A stretch of 64,000 nt of DNA from JAJAZB01 sp964244295 (GTDB taxonomy: Bacteria > Bacteroidota > Bacteroidia > Cytophagales > Spirosomataceae). Within the stretch, counting starts at the first letter, position 1, and each line of letters begins with the position of its first letter. The notes below the pieces were generated by a model. It was not told where the DNA came from and made no database searches. It saw only the letters and a list, made by a program, of their open reading frames with translations. This document shows, one piece after another, positions 35,917-44,780 of the stretch. The stretch spans positions 1 through 64,000 of the forward strand of contig CAXTIG010000013.1 of the NCBI GenBank assembly GCA_964244295.1, written 5' to 3'. A program made the translations under genes and the position numbers.

Positions 35917-38244
35917 ATGGAAAAACTGCCCCCTTCCCCGTATTCGTACGCGGCTTACCAAATGGTCGAGGCCGACCAACCCAACCTCCGCGCTACCCTC
36001 TTCCGCTACCTGCGGGCCTGGCCCTGGTTCTTGGTGTCGGTGGTGTTGCTGCTCGCCGGAGGCTACCTGTACCTGCTTTACCAGCAGCCCATCTACAAAA
36101 TCGGGGCGAGCTTGCTCGTGAAGGACGAGAAAAAGGGCCTCGGAGCCGATAACCTGCTCAAAGACCTCGACATTTTCGCGCCCAAAGCGGTGGTTGAAAA
36201 TGAAATCGAAATCCTAAAGTCGTACACCCTGATGGACAAAGTGGTGAGCCGTCTGAACCTCGACGTCGCGTACTTCCACCCCACCACGTTTGGCAAGCGC
36301 GAGATCTACAGCGAGTCGCCGGTGCGATTGATCGTAGAACGCCCCAATGCCTTGTTGTACGAAGAACCGCTCGCGTTGAGTTTTCCCAACGAGCGTAGCG
36401 TGCGAATCAATGAGCGCGTGTACCCGCTCAACCAAAGCATTCAGACGCCCTACGGGCGGTTGCGGGTGTTTGCCCGGAAATCCCTCGATGCCCAGACCGA
36501 ACCGGTACTCGTGCAAGCCCTGTCGCGGACGGAGGCGGTGAACAATTACGTCAAAAACCTGAAGGCTGAACCCACCAGCAAGGCCGCGACGGTGATTTCC
36601 CTCACCCTGGAAGACGCCGTTCCGCAAAAGGGTGAGGCTATTCTAAATCAACTTATTACGGAGTACAACCAGGCCGCCATTGCCGATAAAAACCTGACTG
36701 CCGCCAACACCCTCAATTTTATCGAAGAACGCCTGCGGCTGATTTCGGGCGAACTGGCCACGGTCGAGAAAGACGTGGAACTGTACAAATCCACCCAGGG
36801 AATTACCGACCTCGGCATGCAGGCCCAGACATTCCTGGAAACGGTGAAAACCAACGACGCCCAGCTCAACCAGGTGAACCTGCAACTCGGTGCCCTCGAC
36901 GACGTGCAGCGTTACGTGAAAGGCCAGTCGGATGAGCAGGGCATGACGCCTTCGACCCTGGGACTCGGTGACCCGGTGTTGCTGGGCCTCATCACCCAGG
37001 TGACTGAGTTGGAACTGAAACGCGATCAGATGGCCCGCACCACGTCGGCTCAAAACCCGGCGCTGCTCTCGCTGGAAAGTCAGATCAAGTCCACCAAGTC
37101 GAACATCAGCGACAACATTGCCACGATGAAGACCATGCTGACGACATCCCGGCAACAACTTTCGTCCAACAACCGCCGGATGGAAGGGGTAATCCGCACC
37201 ATTCCCCGGAAAGAACGTGCTTTGCTCGACATCACCCGCCAGCAGGCCATCAAAAATAACCTGTACACCATTCTGTTGGAAAAGCGGGAAGAAACCGCCG
37301 TTGCCTACGCTTCGACCATTTCCGACAGCCGCACCATTGACGCCGCGCGGGGTGGTCTCAAGCCCATCAAGCCGGTGAAACCGATGATTTTTCTGCTCTT
37401 CGGCCTGGTTGGTTTGATGTTGCCGGTGGGGGCAATGGCCACCCGCGATGCCCTCAACAACCGGGTGACGCGCCGCGCCGACGTGGAGGCATCCACCCAC
37501 GTACCGATTCTGGGCGAAGTAACCCGCAACAAAAACGTCGAGGCGATGGTGCTGGCTCCCCGGAGCCGTTCGGTGATTGCCGAGCAAATCCGGACGCTGC
37601 GCACCAACCTGCAATTCCTGCGCTCCAACGCGGTCGATAGCCAGGTGCTGCTGTTTACGTCGAGCATTTCGGGCGAGGGCAAGTCGTTTGTATCGCTCAA
37701 CCTGGGGGCGAGTCTGGCGATGGTCGGTCGGCCTACGGTGATTCTGGAAATGGACTTGCGCAAACCGGGTCTGCGGAAGTCGGTGGACATTCAAAACACG
37801 GCGGGCATCACCAATTACCTCATCGGCGAAGCCACGCTGGAGGAGGTGTTGCAACCCGTACCGGGCTACGAAAACTACTTTATCATTCCGAGCGGGCCGC
37901 TGCCGCCCAATCCCTCCGAACTGTTGAGCGGGCCGGGGCTGGAAAAACTCATCACCGAACTCCGCAAGGATTTCGATTACGTCATCATCGACTCCCCGCC
38001 CATCGGCCTGGTGACCGACGCCCAACTCATCGCGCCCTACGCCGACGCAACCCTGTTTATGGTGCGCCACGACGTGACGCCAAAGAACAACCTGCGGATG
38101 ATCGAGACGCTCTACAAAGAACAGCGTTTTCATAAACTCAACATCATCCTCAACGCCGTGGGCGAAGGGGAGTCGTACTACTACAGCTACGGCTACGGGT
38201 ACGACAAGTATTACAGCGACGACAAAACCAACGACGCTGGGTAG
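35917..38244 (+). CDS. Wzc-like tyrosine kinase / chain-length determinant
   Basis: The 775-residue inner-membrane protein starts at ATG 35917. It has a Wzz domain with TM1 (about 35-55) and TM2 (about 485-505, IFLLFGLVGLMLPVGAMA) flanking a long coiled-coil periplasmic region. The cytoplasmic BY-kinase has Walker A SISGEGKSFVSLN (K589), Walker A' VILEMDLRKPG and Walker B VIIDSPPIGLVTDA. The C-terminus is a Tyr cluster (SYYYSYGYGYDKYYSDD), the autophosphorylation tail. It controls polymer length and export with the Wza-like protein; the CpsB-like phosphatase at 52.4 kb is the likely opponent. Confidence 0.94.
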   Translation: MEKLPPSPYSYAAYQMVEADQPNLRATLFRYLRAWPWFLVSVVLLLAGGYLYLLYQQPIYKIGASLLVKDEKKGLGADNLLKDLDIFAPKAVVENEIEILKSYTLMDKVVSRLNLDVAYFHPTTFGKREIYSESPVRLIVERPNALLYEEPLALSFPNERSVRINERVYPLNQSIQTPYGRLRVFARKSLDAQTEPVLVQALSRTEAVNNYVKNLKAEPTSKAATVISLTLEDAVPQKGEAILNQLITEYNQAAIADKNLTAANTLNFIEERLRLISGELATVEKDVELYKSTQGITDLGMQAQTFLETVKTNDAQLNQVNLQLGALDDVQRYVKGQSDEQGMTPSTLGLGDPVLLGLITQVTELELKRDQMARTTSAQNPALLSLESQIKSTKSNISDNIATMKTMLTTSRQQLSSNNRRMEGVIRTIPRKERALLDITRQQAIKNNLYTILLEKREETAVAYASTISDSRTIDAARGGLKPIKPVKPMIFLLFGLVGLMLPVGAMATRDALNNRVTRRADVEASTHVPILGEVTRNKNVEAMVLAPRSRSVIAEQIRTLRTNLQFLRSNAVDSQVLLFTSSISGEGKSFVSLNLGASLAMVGRPTVILEMDLRKPGLRKSVDIQNTAGITNYLIGEATLEEVLQPVPGYENYFIIPSGPLPPNPSELLSGPGLEKLITELRKDFDYVIIDSPPIGLVTDAQLIAPYADATLFMVRHDVTPKNNLRMIETLYKEQRFHKLNIILNAVGEGESYYYSYGYGYDKYYSDDKTNDAG

Positions 38245-38279
38245 GGAGTGAATGGGTGATTGTTCCCTACTAAACCGGG

Positions 38280-38408
38280 TTTTTCCGACCGCTTGTCATC
38301 CCGACGCAGGAGGGATCTCGTTGGCCTATCAAGCCCGTTGCTCCTAACCAACCGTTCGGAATCTCAACGAGATCCCTCCTGCGTCGGGATGACAAGCGGT
38401 CGGAAAAA
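38280..38408. repeat. Perfect 44-bp inverted repeat
   Basis: Arms 38280-38323 and 38365-38408 are perfectly complementary over 44 bp, around 41 nt. They include GTCATCCCGACGCAGGAGGG and end in a run of five A (five T on the left). It belongs to the GTCATCCCGAC family (compare 6018-6137). It begins 35 nt after the Wzc-like stop and may attenuate transcription into the downstream transferase genes. Confidence 0.92.
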
Positions 38409-38488
38409 TTATCAGGTACCTTTCGGCTGTCCCTTAGTTGACCGTTTAAATTTCCCATTTCCGCAATCATTCCGCCAAATGGTTTCGC

Positions 38489-39433
38489 ATGACGTGTAGC
38501 ATCATCATCCGGGCTTTTAACGAGGAAGCACACCTCGGCAAACTCCTCGACGGCATCGAGCGGCAGGAGACTGCGCACGCCGTAGAGGTGATCCTGGTCG
38601 ATTCCGGCTCGACCGACCGCACCGTGCGGATTGCCGAACACCGGGGCGTGAGGGTGGTTCGCATTCGCCCGGAGGAGTTTTCGTTTGGGCGGGCGCTCAA
38701 CCTGGGTTGCCGCCACGCCACGGGCGACGTGCTGCTGTTTGCCAGCGCCCACGTGTACCCGGTGTACACCGACTGGCTCGACCACCTCCTGGCCCCCTTT
38801 GCCGACCCCGCCGTGGCCCTGACCTACGGGCGGCAGATCGGCAACGAACACAGTAAATTTTCGGAGCAACAACTGTTTGCCCGCTGGTTTCCGGGTCAGT
38901 CCAACTACAACCAGCGCATTCCGTTTTGCAACAACGCCAACGCGGCCATTCGTCGCGAACGTTGGGAAGAACTGCCCTACGACGAAACCCTGACCGGCCT
39001 CGAAGACCTGCACTGGGCCAGCGAGATGCTCAACCGGGGCTACCGGATTGCCTACGAAGCCGACGCGGTGATCGTACACGTTCACGAAGAAACGCCCCGC
39101 AAGGTCTTCAACCGCTACTACCGCGAAGCCATCGCTTTCAAACGCCTCAAGCCCCTCGCCCGGTTTACGCCCTGGGATTTGCTCTACCTCACGGTGAGCA
39201 ACCTCCTCAGCGACTACGCCGCCGCCGGGCGGGAAGGCGCACTCCGGCACCACCTCCGCGACATCGCGCAGTTCCGCCTGATGCAGTTTTGGGGGACTTA
39301 CCAGGGATACCGCTTCGTCGGGACGCTCGACCGGAGCCTGCGCGAGCGGTTTTATTACCCGAACGAACTGATTCGACGGGAACCTCCCGAACGCCCTTCA
39401 CCCGCCCTTGTGAAACAAATTGCCTACGAATAA
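38489..39433 (+). CDS. Family 2 glycosyltransferase
   Basis: The 314 residues carry a GT-A fold of GT2 type: CSIIIRAFNEEAHLGKLLDG at the N-terminus, the nucleotide motif VILVDSGSTDRTVRIAEHRG, and LLFASAHVYPVYTDWLDHLL in place of the usual DxD strand. FCNNANAAIRRERWEELPYD and the base region TGLEDLHWASEML follow. It resembles rhamnosyltransferase-like GT2 enzymes. Donor and acceptor are not visible. The next gene starts 13 nt on. Confidence 0.9.
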   Translation: MTCSIIIRAFNEEAHLGKLLDGIERQETAHAVEVILVDSGSTDRTVRIAEHRGVRVVRIRPEEFSFGRALNLGCRHATGDVLLFASAHVYPVYTDWLDHLLAPFADPAVALTYGRQIGNEHSKFSEQQLFARWFPGQSNYNQRIPFCNNANAAIRRERWEELPYDETLTGLEDLHWASEMLNRGYRIAYEADAVIVHVHEETPRKVFNRYYREAIAFKRLKPLARFTPWDLLYLTVSNLLSDYAAAGREGALRHHLRDIAQFRLMQFWGTYQGYRFVGTLDRSLRERFYYPNELIRREPPERPSPALVKQIAYE

Positions 39434-39446
39434 CTGCCCAACCGCC

Positions 39447-40130
39447 ATGACCCAAACCATTGCCGCCATCGTTCCCATGCGCCACTCCAGCGAGCGGGTG
39501 CCGGGGAAAAACTACCGGAATTTTGCCGGGAAACCCCTTTTCCACCGCATCGTGGAAACGCTGCTCGACTGCTCACTGATTTCGGAGGTCATCATCGACA
39601 CCGACAGTTCCGTCATCATCGAACAGGCCCAGTACCATTTTCCGACGGTGACGATTCTCGAACGCCCCGATCACCTCCGGGCCGGAACGGTGCCCATGAA
39701 CGACGTGCTGCTGAACATCTGCGGCCAGATCGAAGCGGATTTTTACCTCCAGACCCACAGCACCAACCCGCTGCTTTCGTCGAAAACGATTGAGTTGGGT
39801 CTGCGCCAATTCCTGCACCAGTACCCGATGTGCGATTCGCTGTTTGGCGTGACGCGCCTGCAAACCCGCCTCTGGGATCAACTCGTCCGGGCCATCAACC
39901 ACAACCCGGCCATTTTGCTCCGCACCCAGGATTTGCCCCCGACGTACATGGAAAATTCGTGTATGTACCTCTTCACCAAAGACACGCTCACCCGCAAACA
40001 CAACCGCATCGGCGACCGGCCTTTCATGTACGAGATTCCCGACGTGGAAGCGCAGGACATCGACGTGGAATTGAATTTCAAAGTCGCCGAGTTTTTGTTC
40101 ACCCAACTCCGCCCCGAATTAGCCAACTAA
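39447..40130 (+). CDS. CMP-sugar synthetase-like cytidylyltransferase
   Basis: The 227-residue enzyme belongs to the acylneuraminate cytidylyltransferase family, which joins CTP to a 2-keto sugar acid. The N-terminal signature is VPMRHSSERVPGKNYRNFAG, followed by EVIIDTDSSVI and the QTHSTNPLLSSKTI loop that binds the nucleotide. ATG 39447 puts the signature at the expected place; an upstream TTG would overlap the previous gene. No NeuB/NeuC-like synthase is in this window, so the substrate may be an unusual keto-sugar acid or its precursor genes lie elsewhere. Confidence 0.85.
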   Translation: MTQTIAAIVPMRHSSERVPGKNYRNFAGKPLFHRIVETLLDCSLISEVIIDTDSSVIIEQAQYHFPTVTILERPDHLRAGTVPMNDVLLNICGQIEADFYLQTHSTNPLLSSKTIELGLRQFLHQYPMCDSLFGVTRLQTRLWDQLVRAINHNPAILLRTQDLPPTYMENSCMYLFTKDTLTRKHNRIGDRPFMYEIPDVEAQDIDVELNFKVAEFLFTQLRPELAN

Positions 40131-40216
40131 AGAGAGGATAGAGTAGAGAGTAAAGAGGATAGCTAATTCCTGTTGCTGTTTACGCTCTGCTCTATCCCCT
40201 CTACTCTATTCTCTCT
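40131..40216. repeat. Hairpin upstream of hydroxyacid dehydrogenase gene
   Basis: AGAGAGGATAGAGTAGAG (40131-40148) is inverted at 40199-40216 with one mismatch. The 5' arm has no C and the 3' arm has no G. It begins at the upstream stop and ends 8 nt before the next ATG. Confidence 0.8.
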
Positions 40217-40224
40217 ACTTTCCC

Positions 40225-41175
40225 ATGAACGTTCTCCTCACCTGCCCGCCCATGCTCCGTCAGTTGGCCGAATTTCGGCCCCTGTTTGCCGAACACGGCA
40301 TCGAGGTACTGGCCCCCAACGTGGTTCAGACCCTCACGGAAGACGAATTAATTGAATTGGTGCCCACCGCCGACGGCTGGATCATCGGCGACGACCCCGC
40401 CACCGAGCGCGTGTTCCGCGCCGGACGGGCGGGTCGCCTCCGCGCCGCCGTGAAATGGGGCATTGGCGTCGACAACGTCGATTTCAACGCCTGCCGCGAA
40501 CTGGGTATTCCCATCATCAACACCCCGCAGATGTTCGGGGCCGAAGTGGCTACCGTCGCGGTTTCCTACGTGCTCGGCCTGGCCCGGCAAACCTATTACA
40601 TCGACCGCGAAGTACGGGCGGGCAATTGGGTAAAACCCGCCGGAATGTCGCTCGCTGGTCGCACCGTGGCCCTGATTGGCTTCGGCGACATCGGCAAAGC
40701 CACGGCGCGGTTCCTGCGGGCCTTCGATCTGCACCTCAACGTGTACGATCCCTTCGCCAGTCCCACAGCCGACGACCGGGCCAATTACCGCTTCCTCTCG
40801 TTTCCGGAGGAACTGCACACCGCCGATTTCGTGGTGAGCACCTGCGCCCTGACACCCCAAACGAAGCACCTCATCAACGCCGACACCATCGCGCGGATGA
40901 AAGACGGCGTGCGGATCGTGAACGTCTCGCGGGGAGGCATCGTCGACGAAGCCGCGCTGGTAGCGGCCCTGAAAAGCGGCAAGGTTCACTCCGCCGGGCT
41001 GGAGGTTTTTGAAATCGAACCCCTGCCCGCCGACTCCGAACTGCGCCAGTTCGAACGCTGCATTTTTGGTACTCACAACGGTTCCAACACGCTCGAAGGC
41101 GTCCGCCGCGCCAGCCACCGGGCCATCGAGAAGATGGTGGAGTTTTTGGGGGTGGGGGAAATCGTTGAATCGTAA
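40225..41175 (+). CDS. D-2-hydroxyacid dehydrogenase (phosphoglycerate dehydrogenase-like)
   Basis: The 316-residue NAD-dependent oxidoreductase has the Rossmann motif ALIGFGDIGKATARFL, the substrate arginine region RIVNVSRGGIVDEAAL, the catalytic acid in GLEVFEIEPLP, and the histidine in FGTHNGSNTLEG. There is no C-terminal ACT domain. Placed between a CMP-sugar synthetase-like gene and an SDR gene, it probably makes or modifies an acid sugar or an acid side-group (for example glyceric or lactic type) for the polymer. That role is inference. Confidence 0.87.
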   Translation: MNVLLTCPPMLRQLAEFRPLFAEHGIEVLAPNVVQTLTEDELIELVPTADGWIIGDDPATERVFRAGRAGRLRAAVKWGIGVDNVDFNACRELGIPIINTPQMFGAEVATVAVSYVLGLARQTYYIDREVRAGNWVKPAGMSLAGRTVALIGFGDIGKATARFLRAFDLHLNVYDPFASPTADDRANYRFLSFPEELHTADFVVSTCALTPQTKHLINADTIARMKDGVRIVNVSRGGIVDEAALVAALKSGKVHSAGLEVFEIEPLPADSELRQFERCIFGTHNGSNTLEGVRRASHRAIEKMVEFLGVGEIVES

Positions 41176-41214
41176 AAAAAGCGCCTCCCCACCCCGTCAT
41201 TGCACCCATTACCG

Positions 41215-41428
41215 CGTCATTGCGAGCGGAGCGGTCAAAATTGAGAGAAACGAAATTTTGACCGCAGAGCGAAGCAATCCCCTGCCGAAGACCAAGGTAG
41301 CTTTCGGCGAGAGCGGTGGGAATGGAAACGTTCTTGGTTTAGGCTCTCTCGGTCTTCGGGAGGGGATTGCTTTGCTCCGGTTTTCAAACTTCGCTCCGCT
41401 CGTTTGAAAACCTCCGCTCGCAATGACG
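41215..41428. repeat. Palindromic repeat, CGTCATTGCGAGCG type (copy 2)
   Basis: The ends CGTCATTGCGAGCG and CGCTCGCAATGACG are identical to those at 1472-1669, and the inner GCAATCCCCTGCCGAAGACC / GGTCTTCGGGAGGGGATTGC pair is shared. A truncated extra arm (CCCCGTCATTGC, about 41193-41204) lies just before it. The gap from 41176 to 41478 contains nothing else. Confidence 0.88.
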
Positions 41429-41478
41429 TGTAGGGAAAGGTTGAAAAGAAAAAAGTAACAAACCGCTGATTCACCGCC

Positions 41479-42207
41479 ATGAAAAAAGCACTCATCACCG
41501 GCGTATTGGGCGGCATCGGCAGCGCCCTGGCCCACTACTTCCGCGAAAGCGGGTACTACGTGTACGGGCTGGACGTGAAGCATTCCGAGCGCCACGAAGC
41601 CGATCAACTCATCCGGTTCGACCTGCACCAATTCAGCACCAGCGAGGTGTACCGCGCCGAGTGGAAGCAGAAATTTAACGCGCTGATTCCCGAACTGCAC
41701 GTGCTCATCAACAACGCCGCCGTGCAGGCGCTCGACGGGTTGGAACACCTGAAACTCGACGACTGGAACCACACGATGGCCGTCAACCTGACCGGGCCGT
41801 TGTTACTTAGCCAGCATTTTCTCGACCAGCTGGAGGAAGTCAACGGCAGCATCATCAACATCGGCAGCATTCACCAGCAACTCACCAAGCGGCGGTTTAT
41901 TTCCTACGCCACCTCGAAGAGCGCCCTGATCGGCCTGACGAAAGCCCTGGCCGTGGACCTCGAAGGCCGCGTCCGTGTCAACGCCATCTCGCCCGCCGCC
42001 ATCGAAACGGCGATGCTGCTGGCGGGTTTCGACGGCAACGAAGGTGCCCTGGACGAACTCCGCAAGATTCACCCCGTGCAGCGCATCGGCTACCCCGGCG
42101 ATGTGGCGAAGCTGGCCTTGTTCCTGGCCTCGGAAAGTTCGGGCTTCATCCACGGGGCGAATTTGTCGCTCGATGGGGGGATTAGTTCGGTGTTGAAGGA
42201 TTTGTAA
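41479..42207 (+). CDS. Short-chain dehydrogenase/reductase
   Basis: The 242-residue SDR has the cofactor motif ITGVLGGIGSALA, LINNAAVQALDG (NNA motif), the catalytic Ser in IINIGSIHQQ, and Tyr/Lys in YATSKSALIG. It ends with the usual LSLDGGISSVL. The substrate is not visible; with the two preceding genes it may modify a nucleotide sugar or keto-acid. Its stop codon is immediately followed by the flippase ATG, and the base composition changes sharply at that junction. Confidence 0.92.
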   Translation: MKKALITGVLGGIGSALAHYFRESGYYVYGLDVKHSERHEADQLIRFDLHQFSTSEVYRAEWKQKFNALIPELHVLINNAAVQALDGLEHLKLDDWNHTMAVNLTGPLLLSQHFLDQLEEVNGSIINIGSIHQQLTKRRFISYATSKSALIGLTKALAVDLEGRVRVNAISPAAIETAMLLAGFDGNEGALDELRKIHPVQRIGYPGDVAKLALFLASESSGFIHGANLSLDGGISSVLKDL

Positions 42208-43668
42208 ATGCGTTCTCTCATTTCAAGTATGTCCTCAATTAGCGTCAAAGAGCGTTCAATTTTAACCAGAGTCTGGTCATCGCCCACAATCAACACTTGG
42301 GCAAGTCTGGCCTCGCGCTCTATGAATTTAGTGATACTTATTCCGTTTCTACTTCGGCAGTTTTCCCCTGCTGAAATCACGCTGTGGTACTTGTTCAGTA
42401 CTATCATAACTTTAAATCTGATGATAGATTTTGGTATGAGCGTTACTTTCACACGCTTCATAGCATATGCAATGGGTGGAGTAGAAACAGCCTCTTCAAG
42501 TAGTGAGCGGCGAATAACCTCAGGAGAACCTAATCGAGAATACTTGAAACGGGTTGTAGGCACACAGCAAGTCTTGTTCAATTGGATGTCACTAATCGTA
42601 TTTTTCTTACTCATCAGCGTAGGAAGTTGGACGCTTTTGAATCCAATTAAGCAGCTGGCTCACCCAACAGATGGCTGGATAGCATGGGTATTAGTCATAA
42701 TTGGAACTACCATCAACTTCTGGGGAAACGCTTACGCTGTATATCTACAAGGCATCAATCGAATTACGGAATTCCGTCGGTATGAGACATTTTTTTCGCT
42801 TGGATCTATTCTGGGTAGTTCTATAGTACTCTTATGGGATGCCAACTTAATGACGCTGATCGCCATTAATCAGTTCTGGGTAATCGCATCAGTGGCACGA
42901 AACAGATATTTGTGCATTAAGTATAATGAAGGTGGTTTTGAACAAAATAATAAAGTCATATTCGACAGAATCATCTTATGTGAAATCTGGCCGAGTGCTT
43001 GGAAAAGCGGATTAGGCGTACTCATGTCATATGGTTTAATCCAGAGTAGCAGCTTGTTTTACGCTCAAAATTCACACATTGCACAGGTTTCATCATACTT
43101 ATTTGCTATGCGAGTTATGCAGCTAATTCTAACTTTCGCACAGGCACCTTTTTACAGTAAATTGCCTATATTATCACAATTGTATGCAAAGGGAAAAACC
43201 GTTGAGATAATCCAACTTGCTCAAACAGGTATGATGCGAGCACATTGGGTGTTCGTAATAGGAGTTGTGAGTGTTGCAATATTAGCATCCCCCATTATGA
43301 AATTGATAGGTAGCCAAATTCTATTTGTCGATCCAAAACTTTGGGCGTTGATTAGTTTATCTTTCTTTATTGAGCGATACGGTGCAATGCACTTACAATT
43401 ATACAGTATATCGAATCAAATTGTTTGGCATATTGCAAACGGTATGACAGGAACAATTTATATTATATGCACTTTGTGGCTTTACAGAAGTATAGGCGTG
43501 TATTCGTTTCCAATCAGTCTCATAATTAGTTATTCAATGTTCTACACATGGTTTTCAACTTTGAAATCAGTTAGAGAATTTAAAATGGATTTATGGAAAT
43601 TTGAAACCCGAAGCGCATTAATACCAGTGATTATTATTATTTTTACTGTTGTTTTAGCATACAACTAA
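42208..43668 (+). CDS. Wzx-like polysaccharide flippase
   Basis: The 486-residue integral membrane protein has about 12 hydrophobic segments and basic loops, in the size range of Wzx/MATE-type flippases that turn undecaprenyl-linked repeat units across the inner membrane. Examples are FLLRQFSPAEITLWYLFSTI near the N-terminus and MRVMQLILTFAQAPFYSKLP in the middle, a flippase-like pattern. It starts at the base after the SDR stop. Family recognition rests on topology and context more than motifs. Confidence 0.8.
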   Translation: MRSLISSMSSISVKERSILTRVWSSPTINTWASLASRSMNLVILIPFLLRQFSPAEITLWYLFSTIITLNLMIDFGMSVTFTRFIAYAMGGVETASSSSERRITSGEPNREYLKRVVGTQQVLFNWMSLIVFFLLISVGSWTLLNPIKQLAHPTDGWIAWVLVIIGTTINFWGNAYAVYLQGINRITEFRRYETFFSLGSILGSSIVLLWDANLMTLIAINQFWVIASVARNRYLCIKYNEGGFEQNNKVIFDRIILCEIWPSAWKSGLGVLMSYGLIQSSSLFYAQNSHIAQVSSYLFAMRVMQLILTFAQAPFYSKLPILSQLYAKGKTVEIIQLAQTGMMRAHWVFVIGVVSVAILASPIMKLIGSQILFVDPKLWALISLSFFIERYGAMHLQLYSISNQIVWHIANGMTGTIYIICTLWLYRSIGVYSFPISLIISYSMFYTWFSTLKSVREFKMDLWKFETRSALIPVIIIIFTVVLAYN

Positions 43669-43675
43669 CAAAGCA

Positions 43676-44779
43676 ATGAGGATCTTACTTGACGAGCAGA
43701 TTTTTAGTACACAGCAGTATGGGGGTATCTCTAGGTATTTTTGTGAAATTGGCAAACATATTATTACAAACAACAAAGACAGTGTCCGGTTTAGTCTCAA
43801 GTTTACGAACAATGAGTACCTGAATAGCTTAAGAAATGAGTCAAACGGAAAGATAAATAACATAAATAGTTTTGGAGGAAATGGTATTAAAAAAACAATA
43901 AACCGATTGCATAGCATAACGAGCTTATTTTATTCGGGATATGACATCTTTATTCCAACGTATTATAATCCATATTTTTTAAAATATAAGCGTAAGAATA
44001 AGCCTTACGTTCTAACAGTACACGATATGATTGATGAAGCTTATCCTTTCCAAACAAGTTATTATCAAAAAATTACATCGTTCAAGAAAAAGTGCATTGA
44101 AAACGCTGATCACATAATTGCCATTTCTGAGTGTACAAAAAATGATCTATTAAAGTATTATCCAGATTTAGAAAGTAAAATATCTGTAATTTATCATGGC
44201 TATACAGTCACGCCTCCTTCAAAGGAGAGCCAATTGCTATCAAATCACATCAATACCAATTACATATTATATGTAGGAAAACGTGACCATTATAAAAACT
44301 ATGAATTCTGTATTAGAAGTATCGCAAAAATTTTGCGAACAAATAATATACACATAGTTTGCGCCGGAGGCGGTGGTTGGACAGATTATGAAAAGGATAT
44401 GCACAATGAGCTTGGAATTGAAAATCACTGTATTCAACTCAATGTATCCGATGCAGAACTTGCCAGCTTATATAAATTCGCATTAATGTTCATTTTCCCA
44501 TCAGAATACGAAGGATTTGGGTTACCAATTTTAGAAGCTTTTTCCAACGAATGCCCAGTTTTATTAAGCAATAGCAGTTGTTTTCCTGAAATCGCTGGCA
44601 GTGCGGCGCTATATTTTGAAAATGGAAGGAGCGAAGATTTAGAAAATAAAGTGAAGATGTTGTTATACGACACCGAAAAAATTAGAAATTTCATTGAGAA
44701 TGGGAGAGAAAAACTCAAGCAATATTCCTGGAAAACTTGTTGTCAAGCAACACTTGAAGTTTATAAATCAATACATTAA
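43676..44779 (+). CDS. Family 4 (GT-B) glycosyltransferase
   Basis: The 367 residues have a GT-B layout: an N-terminal acceptor domain starting MRILLDEQIFSTQQYGGISR, the linker signature VHDMIDEAYPFQ, and a C-terminal GT1/4 domain with YILYVGKRDHYKNYEF, VSDAELASLYKFALMFIFPS and the E-x7-E motif in EYEGFGLPILEAF. It is probably mannosyl- or glucosyl-type, but the donor is not visible. It lies 7 nt after the flippase in the AT-rich segment. Confidence 0.92.
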   Translation: MRILLDEQIFSTQQYGGISRYFCEIGKHIITNNKDSVRFSLKFTNNEYLNSLRNESNGKINNINSFGGNGIKKTINRLHSITSLFYSGYDIFIPTYYNPYFLKYKRKNKPYVLTVHDMIDEAYPFQTSYYQKITSFKKKCIENADHIIAISECTKNDLLKYYPDLESKISVIYHGYTVTPPSKESQLLSNHINTNYILYVGKRDHYKNYEFCIRSIAKILRTNNIHIVCAGGGGWTDYEKDMHNELGIENHCIQLNVSDAELASLYKFALMFIFPSEYEGFGLPILEAFSNECPVLLSNSSCFPEIAGSAALYFENGRSEDLENKVKMLLYDTEKIRNFIENGREKLKQYSWKTCCQATLEVYKSIH

Positions 44780-44780
44780 C

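Noticed and set aside
36643..38133. A 496-codon minus-strand frame opposite the Wzc-like gene
   Set aside because: Antisense shadow of a gene with all its catalytic motifs; composition and lack of motifs argue against coding.
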